Part shown: in pieces, positions 44,978 to 53,551 of the stretch | Layout: every line of letters begins with the position of its first letter | How positions within the stretch are numbered: the stretch's first letter is position 1 | NCBI GenBank assembly: GCA_002478765.1 | Contig: DLQO01000038.1 | Span: forward strand, 1 to 64,000 | Source: Flavobacteriales bacterium UBA7430 | Lineage (GTDB): Bacteria > Bacteroidota > Bacteroidia > Flavobacteriales > UBA7430 | DNA: 64,000 bases | Direction: 5' to 3' | The notes under the pieces: model-generated | Told to the model about the DNA's origin: nothing | The model's input: the letters and a program-made list of their open reading frames with translations, nothing else | Databases searched by the model: none | Program-made: the position numbers and the translations under genes

Positions 44978-46222
44978 CTAGACTACGCAGCTTTTTGGGT
45001 AACATAGAAAATGTTTGGTGACTGTTTGAGCTAAAACAGAAATGTTCAATTGGTCTGCAGCCTCAGCAATATCTGTAATTTCTCCATTTTTGTACAGTAA
45101 GTTGATCTTATCTTTTTTTGGATTGTAGGCTTTGTTGTCAATCTTATTTGTAAAAACTAGGTGAGAGGCGTGTTTTTTTTCAATCCCATATATTTCTGAA
45201 GCTTTTGCTTTGATTTTAGCGATATAAGAAGGGCTGAATTTAGTGTCTTGAAGTTCAATTTTCAGTAGTTTTCGTTGAATGATCTTTTGGCTCAATGCGG
45301 CTAATGTTTTATCCGAGTGTTTGGTCCATTCCTTGATGGAGGTCATGATGTCAAAATCATCCAATTGACAGAACAAATCTAACAGCTTTGAATTGGTTTC
45401 GAAATCGTTCAGATTATGGTTGTTCTCTAGGAATTGACCCAGAGCAGACGTGTAGAATAGATCAGCTCCCTCTTGAACTAAAGTTTTAGCTCTTTTTAAA
45501 ACTTCAACGAGCGTAAATTCGGCAGATATAACAGTTTTGTGAAGGTATACTTGCCAGTACATAAGCCTGCGAGCTATGATGAACTTTTCAATAGAATAAA
45601 TGGCCTTAGCATCAACGACTAATTCACCGTCACTCACATTAAGCATGCTGATGATTCGATCTGAGTTGATGATCCCTTCTGATACTCCGGAGTAAAAACT
45701 ATCCCGCTTCAAGTAGTCAAGCCGGTCAACATCTAGTTGACTTGATATCAATTGATGTAAAAAAGGTTTGGAGTACTGATTTTGGAAGATTTGTATCGCT
45801 AACGACAATTTACCATCGAATTCGTCGTTAAGCTTGTTCATAATCATCACGGAAATATGTTCATGATTGATGCCGTGAACAATGCTGTGTTCGAGAGCGT
45901 GAGAAAACGGCCCATGACCAATGTCGTGAAGAAGTATTCCAATCAGTACGGCTTCTTCTTCAGTTTCAGTTATTTCGTGCCCTTTCTCTCTGAGTGTTTT
46001 CACTGCATTTTGCATCAAGTGCATCGCTCCTAACGCATGATGAAATCGAGTATGGTATGCCCCTGGGTAAACTAAGTATGTGAGACCTAGCTGAGTGATT
46101 CGTCGGAGTCTTTGAAAATAAGGGTGCTCAATGATGTCGAAAAATAATTCGCTAGGAATGTTCGTAAACCCATAAATGGGGTCGTTAAGAATTTTTCTTT
46201 TATTGGCAATTTTAGCCTTCAA
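44978..46222 (-). CDS. HD domain phosphohydrolase
   Basis: A 414-residue HD-superfamily protein, related to dGTPase-like (YdhJ/dgt-like) nucleotide hydrolases. The metal site is visible as TRFHHALGAMHLM (His) and LLHDIGHGPFSHALEH (HD and two further His), with SQLDVDRLDYLKRDSFYSG following. Such proteins probably hydrolyse dNTPs or related nucleotides. The start codon appears to be TTG 46222, since no in-frame ATG lies before the conserved core and homologues start close by. It is the first gene of the lpx operon. Confidence 0.88.
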   Translation of the reverse strand: MKAKIANKRKILNDPIYGFTNIPSELFFDIIEHPYFQRLRRITQLGLTYLVYPGAYHTRFHHALGAMHLMQNAVKTLREKGHEITETEEEAVLIGILLHDIGHGPFSHALEHSIVHGINHEHISVMIMNKLNDEFDGKLSLAIQIFQNQYSKPFLHQLISSQLDVDRLDYLKRDSFYSGVSEGIINSDRIISMLNVSDGELVVDAKAIYSIEKFIIARRLMYWQVYLHKTVISAEFTLVEVLKRAKTLVQEGADLFYTSALGQFLENNHNLNDFETNSKLLDLFCQLDDFDIMTSIKEWTKHSDKTLAALSQKIIQRKLLKIELQDTKFSPSYIAKIKAKASEIYGIEKKHASHLVFTNKIDNKAYNPKKDKINLLYKNGEITDIAEAADQLNISVLAQTVTKHFLCYPKSCVV

Positions 46223-46273
46223 TTGTCTTAAATTTATTCGGATTACAATAAAAAACTAAAGTAGTAAATATCT

Positions 46274-47824
46274 ATGGAACAAATGAGAATCCTTTGGGTA
46301 GATGATGAGATTGAATTACTGAAGCCACATATTCTATTTCTAGAGCACAAGGGCTATGAAATGAAAACAGCCAACAACGGAGAGGATGCATTGGAAATGA
46401 TGAGTAACGATGCCTTTGATATTGTATTTCTAGATGAGAATATGCCCGGGATTTCTGGTTTAGAGACCTTGTCTCGCATGACGGATAATCACAAAGGTCC
46501 GGTTGTAATGATTACCAAGAGTGAAGAGGAATATATCATGGAGGAAGCTTTGGGTTCAAAGATTTCGGATTACCTCATTAAGCCTGTAAATCCAAATCAA
46601 ATACTGTTGTCTATCAAAAAGAATTTAGACTCTAAGCGTTTGGTAAATGATAAGGTGACATCAAGTTACCAAAAAGAATTTCGAGAGATTAGTATGGCTT
46701 TGATGGACGTCAGAAGCCTCAAAGAATGGTCGGAAATCTATCAAAAGCTTGTGTTCTGGGAGTTAGAGCTGGATAAGATAGATGCATCAGGGATGGTAGA
46801 AATCCTTGAAATGCAAAAAAGTGAAGCCAATTCTTTATTTTTCAAATTTGTCAAAGAAAATTACAAATCGTGGTTAACTGAGTCTAAGGAAAGCCCCGTA
46901 TTGTCTCACACATTATTGAGAGATAAGGTCTTTCCACACTTATCCGAATCAAAGCCGTGTTTTTTTATTCTTATTGACAATTTAAGGTACGATCAATGGA
47001 AAGTGTTGGAGCCGATCTTATCCGATTGGTTTAAAGTTGAAGAAGAGTCTACTTTTTGTAGCATCCTCCCAACGGCAACTCAATACTCAAGAAACTCTAT
47101 TTTTTCTGGATTAACTCCTTTAGAATTATCCAAACGTTTTCCGCATCTATGGAAGAATGACCATGAGGAAGGTGGTAAAAACCTTCACGAAGAGGAGTTT
47201 CTCAATGATTACATGCAGCGTTCGGGTATGGGGGCTAAAAAGGTCGCCTACCACAAGGTTGTTCAACAACAATACGGAGCTAAACTAGTGGATCAGTTCA
47301 ATCAACTGATTCGTAATGACCTCAACGTCATCGTTTATAATTTTGTAGACATGTTGTCGCATGCAAAAACAGAGATGGACATGATAAGGGAATTGGCGGG
47401 AACAGATAAGTCGTATAGAGATTTAACGAGGACGTGGTTTCAGAATTCTACATTACTGGAAATGCTCAAGAAAATAGCTGAACATGATGCCGATCTTATC
47501 ATTTCTACAGATCATGGTACCATAAATGTCGGTGTACCGTCCAAAGTAGTGGGAGATCGTGAAACGTCTTCAAACCTCAGATACAAAACAGGTAAGAGGT
47601 TGCAATATCAATCTAAGGATGTGTTTGCGGTAAGCAACCCTGAGGAATATTTTTTGCCCGCGGCTAATTTGTCGTCAAGTTTTATCTTTGCGAGAGAAAA
47701 TATATTTTTAACCTATCCGAATAACTACAATCACTTCGTGAAGTATTTCAAAAATACCTACCAACATGGAGGTATATCACTTGAGGAAATGATTTGTCCT
47801 ATTGTTCGATTATCTGCAAAATAA
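46274..47824 (+). CDS. porX: PorX: response regulator with PglZ/alkaline phosphatase-like domain
   Basis: Regulator of type IX secretion system genes in Bacteroidota. The N-terminal receiver domain (about 1-125) has the acidic pocket WVDDE, phosphorylation site Asp54 in FLDENMPGI and Lys103 in YLIKPVNP. The C-terminal PglZ domain (about 200-516) is alkaline-phosphatase-like, with FILIDNLRYDQWK, IFSGLTPLELSKRFP, FVDMLSHAKT and ISTDHGTI, the metal-binding set. It is 516 residues, as usual. The cognate sensor PorY is not in the window. It is followed directly by tsaE. Confidence 0.95.
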   Translation: MEQMRILWVDDEIELLKPHILFLEHKGYEMKTANNGEDALEMMSNDAFDIVFLDENMPGISGLETLSRMTDNHKGPVVMITKSEEEYIMEEALGSKISDYLIKPVNPNQILLSIKKNLDSKRLVNDKVTSSYQKEFREISMALMDVRSLKEWSEIYQKLVFWELELDKIDASGMVEILEMQKSEANSLFFKFVKENYKSWLTESKESPVLSHTLLRDKVFPHLSESKPCFFILIDNLRYDQWKVLEPILSDWFKVEEESTFCSILPTATQYSRNSIFSGLTPLELSKRFPHLWKNDHEEGGKNLHEEEFLNDYMQRSGMGAKKVAYHKVVQQQYGAKLVDQFNQLIRNDLNVIVYNFVDMLSHAKTEMDMIRELAGTDKSYRDLTRTWFQNSTLLEMLKKIAEHDADLIISTDHGTINVGVPSKVVGDRETSSNLRYKTGKRLQYQSKDVFAVSNPEEYFLPAANLSSSFIFARENIFLTYPNNYNHFVKYFKNTYQHGGISLEEMICPIVRLSAK

Positions 47825-48241
47825 ATGAAGATTTCTATTCGTTCGATTGAGGAGTTGCCAGCCTTAGCAGCCAAAATCAGAAATGAGTATCCGAGTAAAA
47901 TAATCGCTTTTTATGGCGCGATGGGGGTCGGTAAAACTACTTTTATAAAAAGTCTTTGTGTGGATCTTGGGGTGGATGTATCTGAGATTTGCAGCCCTAC
48001 TTATGGTTTGGTCAATGAGTATGAGGCCGATGATGAGCAAGTCGTTTATCATTTTGATTTTTATAGATTGATCGATGAAAATGAAGCGTTTGATATGGGG
48101 TATGAGAATTATTTCTATTCGAATCATTATTGTTTTATTGAGTGGCCAGAAAAAATTGCTAACTTATTGCCTGAAAAGCTGTTAAAGATTCACATTGAGT
48201 CCGAGAATGATATTCGTACATTTACCCTAGAAGAATTTTAG
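47825..48241 (+). CDS. tsaE: tRNA threonylcarbamoyladenosine biosynthesis ATPase TsaE
   Basis: P-loop ATPase that works with TsaB, TsaD and TsaC to put the t6A modification on tRNAs reading ANN codons. The 138-residue protein has the Walker A YGAMGVGKTTFIKSLC, the conserved SPTYGLVNEYE and YHFDFYRL, and FIEWPEKI. It starts one base after the porX stop codon, in an operon, and the alanine dehydrogenase gene follows after nine bases. A porX-tsaE-ald order is frequent in Bacteroidota. Confidence 0.95.
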   Translation: MKISIRSIEELPALAAKIRNEYPSKIIAFYGAMGVGKTTFIKSLCVDLGVDVSEICSPTYGLVNEYEADDEQVVYHFDFYRLIDENEAFDMGYENYFYSNHYCFIEWPEKIANLLPEKLLKIHIESENDIRTFTLEEF

Positions 48242-48250
48242 TTTCAAAAG

Positions 48251-49462
48251 ATGAGTAAGCCTGATATTTTAAGTTTCCTACATGAGGAGTTTTTGATGCC
48301 CCAACCTGAAGTGTTGGAGCTTTCAACAAAAAAGCAATCTCTTTTTATAGGCATACCAAAAGAGTGCGCTTTTCAGGAAAATCGTGTGCCTTTAGTACCC
48401 GAAGCTGTTGGCCTTTTGGTGAGTAACGGACATCGGATCTATATTGAGACCAATGCAGGTAGATCGAGTTCTTTCACAGATCAAGAATACAGTGAGGCTG
48501 GTGCTAAAATTTGCTACAATGTAAAAGAGGTTTATGAAGCTGACATCATTCTTAAGGTAGAGCCCCCTACCATCGATGAGTTGGATAATTTCAAACACAA
48601 CCAATGTTTAATTTCCGCTCTTCAACTCAAGACACAATCAGTAAGTTATTTCAAAAAATTAATGGAGAAGAAAGTAACAGCTGTTGCTTTTGACTACATA
48701 AAAGACGAGACGAACGTATTTCCAATCGTCCGATCTATGAGTGAGATTGCTGGTACATCATCCATACTAATTGCTGCTGAACTTTTGAGTACTTCAGCTG
48801 GCGGTAGAGGGATGCTCATGGGAGGAATCCCAGGAGTTCGCCCCACTCGAATTGTCATCATTGGTGCAGGAACTGTTGCTGAGTATGCTGCGAGGTCGGC
48901 AATGGCACTTGGAGCATCTGTGAGTGTTTTTGATAATTCAATTTCACGCTTGAGAAGAATTCAAAATGATTTGAACTCTCCAATAGCAACCTCCATACTA
49001 CAACCTAAGGTGCTTGAAAAAGCATTGAAAAGAGCCGATGTGGCCATAGGAGCCTTAAGAGCTCAAGAGGGCAGGACTCCATGTGTTATTTCTGACGACA
49101 TGGTCCAAAAAATGAAGCCCAAGTCTGTCATTGTCGATGTTAGTATAGATCAGGGAGGCTGTTTTGAAACCTCTGAAGTAACCACCCATGAAAATCCGAC
49201 ATTTACCAAGCATGGTGTTATACATTACTGCGTTCCAAATGTGGCCTCTAGGGTTGCTAAAACAGCTTCATTCTCCTTGAGTAACATCATTGCACCCACA
49301 CTTTTAAAGGTAGGCGATGGCGGTGGTGTTCAAGGAATGTTGTTGCGTTCTCCAAACATTCGGGGTGGTGTTTATGTTTATAACGGAATTCTTACCAATA
49401 AAGGAATTGGAGCATGGTTTGACTTGCCTTACAAGGAAATAAGATTACTTTTGGGGCTTTAA
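48251..49462 (+). CDS. ald: Alanine dehydrogenase
   Basis: Oxidises L-alanine to pyruvate and ammonia with NAD, or runs in reverse. The 403-residue protein contains GIPKECAFQENRVPLVPEAVGLL (N-terminal catalytic domain), KVEPPT, and the Rossmann motif IVIIGAGTVAEYAARSAMALGASVSVFDN (about 190-220), with VIVDVSIDQGGCFETSE near the end. It has an N-terminal extension of about 30 residues before GIPKE compared with the classical enzyme. The reaction is inferred from family, and a transhydrogenase-like relative cannot be fully excluded. Confidence 0.9.
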   Translation: MSKPDILSFLHEEFLMPQPEVLELSTKKQSLFIGIPKECAFQENRVPLVPEAVGLLVSNGHRIYIETNAGRSSSFTDQEYSEAGAKICYNVKEVYEADIILKVEPPTIDELDNFKHNQCLISALQLKTQSVSYFKKLMEKKVTAVAFDYIKDETNVFPIVRSMSEIAGTSSILIAAELLSTSAGGRGMLMGGIPGVRPTRIVIIGAGTVAEYAARSAMALGASVSVFDNSISRLRRIQNDLNSPIATSILQPKVLEKALKRADVAIGALRAQEGRTPCVISDDMVQKMKPKSVIVDVSIDQGGCFETSEVTTHENPTFTKHGVIHYCVPNVASRVAKTASFSLSNIIAPTLLKVGDGGGVQGMLLRSPNIRGGVYVYNGILTNKGIGAWFDLPYKEIRLLLGL

Positions 49463-49471
49463 TTTTTCAGC

Positions 49472-49852
49472 ATGACGCGACGTATTTTTTTGTATTTGTT
49501 TGGAGTTGGTTTAGGAATCATTGTCTCTTTTTTATTTTTTGGAGATCGTGAAGTTGACTTCTCATATCTTCCGAATGCTCGTACGGTTAAACATCTTAGA
49601 AATCAAGAACTCCGTATTTCTGAACAGGCCATTTGTCAATTGGAATGCGTCGGTGTAAGTCAGTTGTTTTTTGAAAACATTTTCAACCAAGCTGATTTGG
49701 AGGTAGATTTTAGTTCCAGTGACGTTGATGGTGCTTGTAAAACGTACCACATTGAAATTGATGGTGAGAAGTTTTCAAAATTTCACATGAATGATTGCGA
49801 CAGCTTGTCTCTACTGACTTATGTGGGCACGCAAAATTGTGACTGTTTGTAA
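49472..49852 (+). CDS. Small membrane-anchored protein, possibly DUF4258
   Basis: A 126-residue protein with one N-terminal helix (about 5-22, RIFLYLFGVGLGIIVSFLF) and a soluble C-terminal domain. Cys-rich ends (QLECVG near residue 57 and NCDCL at the C terminus) and the phrase FSSSDVDGACKTYHIEIDGE suggest a small beta-strand domain of the type annotated DUF4258, but I am not sure. It follows ald by nine bases on the same strand. Function unknown. Confidence 0.6.
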   Translation: MTRRIFLYLFGVGLGIIVSFLFFGDREVDFSYLPNARTVKHLRNQELRISEQAICQLECVGVSQLFFENIFNQADLEVDFSSSDVDGACKTYHIEIDGEKFSKFHMNDCDSLSLLTYVGTQNCDCL

Positions 49853-49859
49853 ATCCGTT

Positions 49860-51023
49860 TTAAGACTCCCTTCTTTCTATTTCTTTGTTCACAAGATTTA
49901 ATTCTCGCCCTGTTTGACCTGCAATCGATTTGTTTTCTTCGGCACGACGAATCAGGTATGGCAACATTTTTTTAATAGGGCCATAGGGCATGTATTTCAA
50001 AACATTGTAACCGTCATTTGCTAAATTGTAACTGATGTGGTCACTCATTCCGAGCAGTTGAGCAAAGTATACACTACTGTTGTTTTTTTCAATCTTGTAG
50101 GTTTTCATTAACTGCATCAGATATCTTGAGCTTTGTTCGTTGTGAGTACCTGCACAAATAGATATTCCATGTATGTTTTCACATGCATACTCAAGAGCGG
50201 AGTCATAATCATTATCGCAATCGTATTTATTTATCTGTATGGGAGTTTTATAGCCCATTTTTTTCGCACGACTGTTTTCTTTCTCTAGGTATGCACCTCT
50301 GACAATTTTAAATCCTAAAAAGTAACCGTTTAGCTTCGAGTCTTTATGAATTCTTTTTAGGTAATCCAGTCGATCACTCCTGTACATTTGAAGTGTATTA
50401 AAAACAATAGCTCGCTCTTTATTAAAGGTTTTCATCATACCTTCCGTTATGTTATCAATGGCGTCTTGGATCCAACTTTCTTCCGCATCGATCATAACGG
50501 ATATGCTTGCTTGATCTGCTTTTTTACAAATCTTATTAATTCGATGAATCATTCGATCGTATTCTTGTTGGTCTTCCAGGTTGAGTTTTGTTTTGCGACT
50601 TACTTTTTCAAGTATTTCAATGCGACCTAGACTGGAAACCTTAAAAACACAAAAAGGTATGCTGAAGCTTTTTTTAGCAGCAATAATATTTTGTAGGATT
50701 TGATTTAGCGATTCCTTAAAGTCATCTTCTGTGGCTTTGCCTTCAACCGAGTAGTCAAGAACCGTTTTGATGTTGTAGGATGCCAAGGTGTCTATTTTAG
50801 AATGACAATCATCAACAGTTTCACCACCACAAAACACATCAACAATTGTATTTTTTAACAAAGGCGTTATGGGCAACCGAAGGCGAAGTGCTAATTTGAG
50901 CGCATGACTACCGATTCGAGTAAGCTTTGAATGCCGCATGAAACTGAACATGTGTAGCGTTTTTTGAAGTTTTTTATCTGACAGAGGCTGAAACGCAATC
51001 TCCGTATTTTTGAATGAAACCAT
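49860..51023 (-). CDS. Proline dehydrogenase family protein
   Basis: A 387-residue FAD-dependent TIM-barrel enzyme oxidising L-proline to pyrroline-5-carboxylate (PRODH family). Recognisable are FCGGETVDDCHSKI, DYSVEGKATEDDFKESL, VSVMIDAEESWIQDAID, FGFKIVRGAYLEKE, CAGTHNEQS and the C-terminal MSDHISYNLANDGYNVLKYMPYGPIKKMLPYLIRRAEEN pattern that closes the active site. It is a single-domain enzyme, not a PutA fusion. It is convergent with the small exported protein and divergent from aroB. Confidence 0.92.
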   Translation of the reverse strand: MVSFKNTEIAFQPLSDKKLQKTLHMFSFMRHSKLTRIGSHALKLALRLRLPITPLLKNTIVDVFCGGETVDDCHSKIDTLASYNIKTVLDYSVEGKATEDDFKESLNQILQNIIAAKKSFSIPFCVFKVSSLGRIEILEKVSRKTKLNLEDQQEYDRMIHRINKICKKADQASISVMIDAEESWIQDAIDNITEGMMKTFNKERAIVFNTLQMYRSDRLDYLKRIHKDSKLNGYFLGFKIVRGAYLEKENSRAKKMGYKTPIQINKYDCDNDYDSALEYACENIHGISICAGTHNEQSSRYLMQLMKTYKIEKNNSSVYFAQLLGMSDHISYNLANDGYNVLKYMPYGPIKKMLPYLIRRAEENKSIAGQTGRELNLVNKEIERRES

Positions 51024-51215
51024 AAATAATGCTTAGTTGAATGATTACGTTAATGTAATCTCGGATACTCAATAGCAAAATTCAGTCCATTTGTATGCTA
51101 TGCAAATATAAATTTAATATTGATAATTTGTTTTTTTTCATAGGTTTATGGCCTTTAGATCAGGTCTAGATTAATTAAATTAGTCATTGATTTATGGTGG
51201 TGTTGTTTGCTTTCC

Positions 51216-51223
51216 TATCTTTG
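51216..51223 (+). promoter_or_regulatory. -7 box (TATCTTTG) of aroB
   Basis: TATCTTTG fits TAnnTTTG. It lies inside the longest open frame (which begins TTG 51207), so transcription starts after that codon and the real aroB start must be downstream. Confidence 0.5.
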
Positions 51224-51248
51224 TTTTTTCAAAATTAAAAAGTACTCT

Positions 51249-52322
51249 GTGGAGATTCAATCGGATAACTATTCTATTTACATTGGGGATGAGGTTTTAC
51301 AAGATTTCAACCGTATTCTAGAGGATTGTCAAGGACAATATTCAAAGGTGTTTATATTTTGTGATGAAAATTCCTCTCGCTATTGTTTGCCTTATTTAAT
51401 TGATCAGGTCCCCATGCTTATCGGAGCTGAATTGATAGAGATTGAATCTGGTGAGCAAAACAAAACACTTTCTATATGTCACGATGTTTGGAAAACGATA
51501 AGTGAATCAAACGCTGATAGAAATGCCTTCGTCGTAAATTTAGGTGGAGGTGTGATTTGTGATATGGGAGGAATGATAGCTTCTTTGTACAAAAGGGGCG
51601 TTCGTTTTTTTCACATCCCTACAACGCTTTTATCTCAGGTTGATGCCTCTGTTGGAGGAAAGGTAGCTGTTGATCTAGACGGTCATAAAAATCAAATAGG
51701 GTTGTTTAGAAACCCCGACTTGGTTCTTATTGTCCCTGAATTTTTGAAAACTTTACCAGAAAGACATTGGGTAAGCGGGATGGCTGAGGTCTACAAACAT
51801 GCATTGATATCAGATGCAGAATATTGGTCCTTTTTAAGTGATCTTAATTTAAAAGATGATGCGTATTTGTCTGAAATGCTTCATAAATCGATTTCTATAA
51901 AAAATGAGATTGTTCTAGAAGATTGGGAAGAGAAAGGTTTGCGCAAGACTTTAAATTTCGGCCATACAATTGGGCACGCTATAGAAAGTCAGGCCTTGGA
52001 AAAAGGACGAGATTTACTACACGGAGAAGCGATTGCTGTAGGAATGTTAGTTGAAATCATTTTGTCGCAAATGATGAATGGATTTAATGATGAAGACTTT
52101 GAAACAATCAAGTCAGCCTTTAGTAAGGTGTTCCCACTTCAAAAAATTGATGAAAATGAGCTGCCTGATTTAATAGAATGGATGCGTCACGATAAAAAGA
52201 ATGATGATTCACAAATTAACTTCACATTGCTGAAAAAAATTGGAGTGTCTGAATTCAATAAAATTTGTACTGTAGACCAAATCGAAGCGGCTATTAGAAC
52301 TTATAACACCCGTTTAAATTGA
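51249..52322 (+). CDS. aroB: 3-dehydroquinate synthase
   Basis: Second step of the shikimate pathway (DAHP to 3-dehydroquinate), NAD and metal dependent. The frame from GTG 51249 gives 357 residues, the normal length. A TTG at 51207 adds 14 residues but lies upstream of the promoter. Motifs: VVNLGGGVICDMGGMIASLYKRGVRF (NAD binding), TTLLSQVDASVGGKVAVD, and metal ligands in GMAEVYKHALI, LNFGHTIGHAIES and LHGEAIAVGM. It overlaps aroA by four bases, so the two are translated together. Confidence 0.95.
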   Translation: MEIQSDNYSIYIGDEVLQDFNRILEDCQGQYSKVFIFCDENSSRYCLPYLIDQVPMLIGAELIEIESGEQNKTLSICHDVWKTISESNADRNAFVVNLGGGVICDMGGMIASLYKRGVRFFHIPTTLLSQVDASVGGKVAVDLDGHKNQIGLFRNPDLVLIVPEFLKTLPERHWVSGMAEVYKHALISDAEYWSFLSDLNLKDDAYLSEMLHKSISIKNEIVLEDWEEKGLRKTLNFGHTIGHAIESQALEKGRDLLHGEAIAVGMLVEIILSQMMNGFNDEDFETIKSAFSKVFPLQKIDENELPDLIEWMRHDKKNDDSQINFTLLKKIGVSEFNKICTVDQIEAAIRTYNTRLN

Positions 52323-53551
52323 AAGTAAAAATTCAAACAGAAACCAAAACACTCAAGGGGAACCTTAAGTTGACTGGATCAAAGAGTATTTCCAATCGAT
52401 TGTTGATACTTCAAGCCTTGTCTGGACAGATGAGTCCCTTAAACAATCTTTCAAACTCAGACGATACGACCGTATTGTTAAAGGCGATTTCTTCAAAAGA
52501 ATCGACTGTTGATGTGGGGATTGCAGGGACTGCAATGCGGTTTTTGACAGCTTACCTATCGATACAAGAATCGGACTGCGTGCTTACAGGAGCTTCAAGA
52601 ATGAAAGAACGTCCGATTAAAGATCTGGTAGACGCCTTGTCCGGCTTGGGTGCTGAAATTGATTATATCGAAAAAGAAGGTTATCCCCCGCTGAATATCA
52701 AAGGGAAGAAGCTGCAAGGAGGCGATCTAAGTATCAATGCCGATGTATCGAGTCAGTTTATTTCAGCTATTTTGATGATTTCTCCCTACTTCGAAAAAGG
52801 AATTAGGCTTCGTTTAAAAGGTGAAGTATTATCGCGACCATACATAGAAATGACTTTAAATCTCATGCAACAACAAGGTGTTGGGCATGTTTGGGAAGCT
52901 GATACGATTACGATTCTCCCCGGGGAATATTCAGATAATGTGCGAGATGTTGAGTCCGACTGGTCTTCAATATCATACATATTCGAGTTGGCAGCATTGA
53001 GTGATTCTGCAGAGATAAGACTCAAGCAAGTAGATAAAATTTCAGTGCAAGGAGATCAGGAAGGGATGAACTATTTCAAGTTGCTTGGCGTTGATTCAAG
53101 TATTGAGAATGGGGAATTAACTTTAAGAAAACAAGTTGGTTTTACGCGACCGGATATTCTCGAGTTTGACTGTACAAAAACACCAGATTTAGCGCAGACT
53201 CTAGCGGCAACAACTTGTGCGTTGGGTATCCCAATGAATATAAAAGGCCTTAAAAGCTTGCCGATTAAGGAAACCGATCGTTTGATGGCACTTAAGGTAG
53301 AGTTAGAGAAGTGTGGGGCTGAGATTCACATCATAAACAATGAGGCTTTAGAGATCATTCCCGGGCCAGACTTCTCCAACAAGGATTTCAATTTTGAAAC
53401 CTATGGAGATCATCGTATGGCTTTGTGTCTTGCTCCTTTGGCGCTCAAAGCCAATTCGATAACGCTCAACAATCCTTTGGTCGTCAATAAGTCTTACAAA
53501 TCATATTGGAATGATTTGAAAGAGCTCCATTTTGATGTGGAGGTATCCTAG
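52319..53551 (+). CDS. aroA: 3-phosphoshikimate 1-carboxyvinyltransferase (EPSP synthase)
   Basis: Transfers enolpyruvyl from PEP to shikimate-3-phosphate. The 410-residue protein shows TGSKSISNRLLILQALSG, DVGIAGTAMRFLTAYLS (PEP/phosphate site) with ASRMKERPIKDLV, and the C-terminal TKTPDLAQTLAATTC, PIKETDRLMALKVELEKCGA and YGDHRMALCLAP. The start codon TTG 52319 overlaps the aroB stop (TTGA). It is shorter than the class I enzyme (about 427), as often in Bacteroidota. Its 3' end overlaps the convergent barrel gene by four bases. Confidence 0.96.
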   Translation: MKVKIQTETKTLKGNLKLTGSKSISNRLLILQALSGQMSPLNNLSNSDDTTVLLKAISSKESTVDVGIAGTAMRFLTAYLSIQESDCVLTGASRMKERPIKDLVDALSGLGAEIDYIEKEGYPPLNIKGKKLQGGDLSINADVSSQFISAILMISPYFEKGIRLRLKGEVLSRPYIEMTLNLMQQQGVGHVWEADTITILPGEYSDNVRDVESDWSSISYIFELAALSDSAEIRLKQVDKISVQGDQEGMNYFKLLGVDSSIENGELTLRKQVGFTRPDILEFDCTKTPDLAQTLAATTCALGIPMNIKGLKSLPIKETDRLMALKVELEKCGAEIHIINNEALEIIPGPDFSNKDFNFETYGDHRMALCLAPLALKANSITLNNPLVVNKSYKSYWNDLKELHFDVEVS

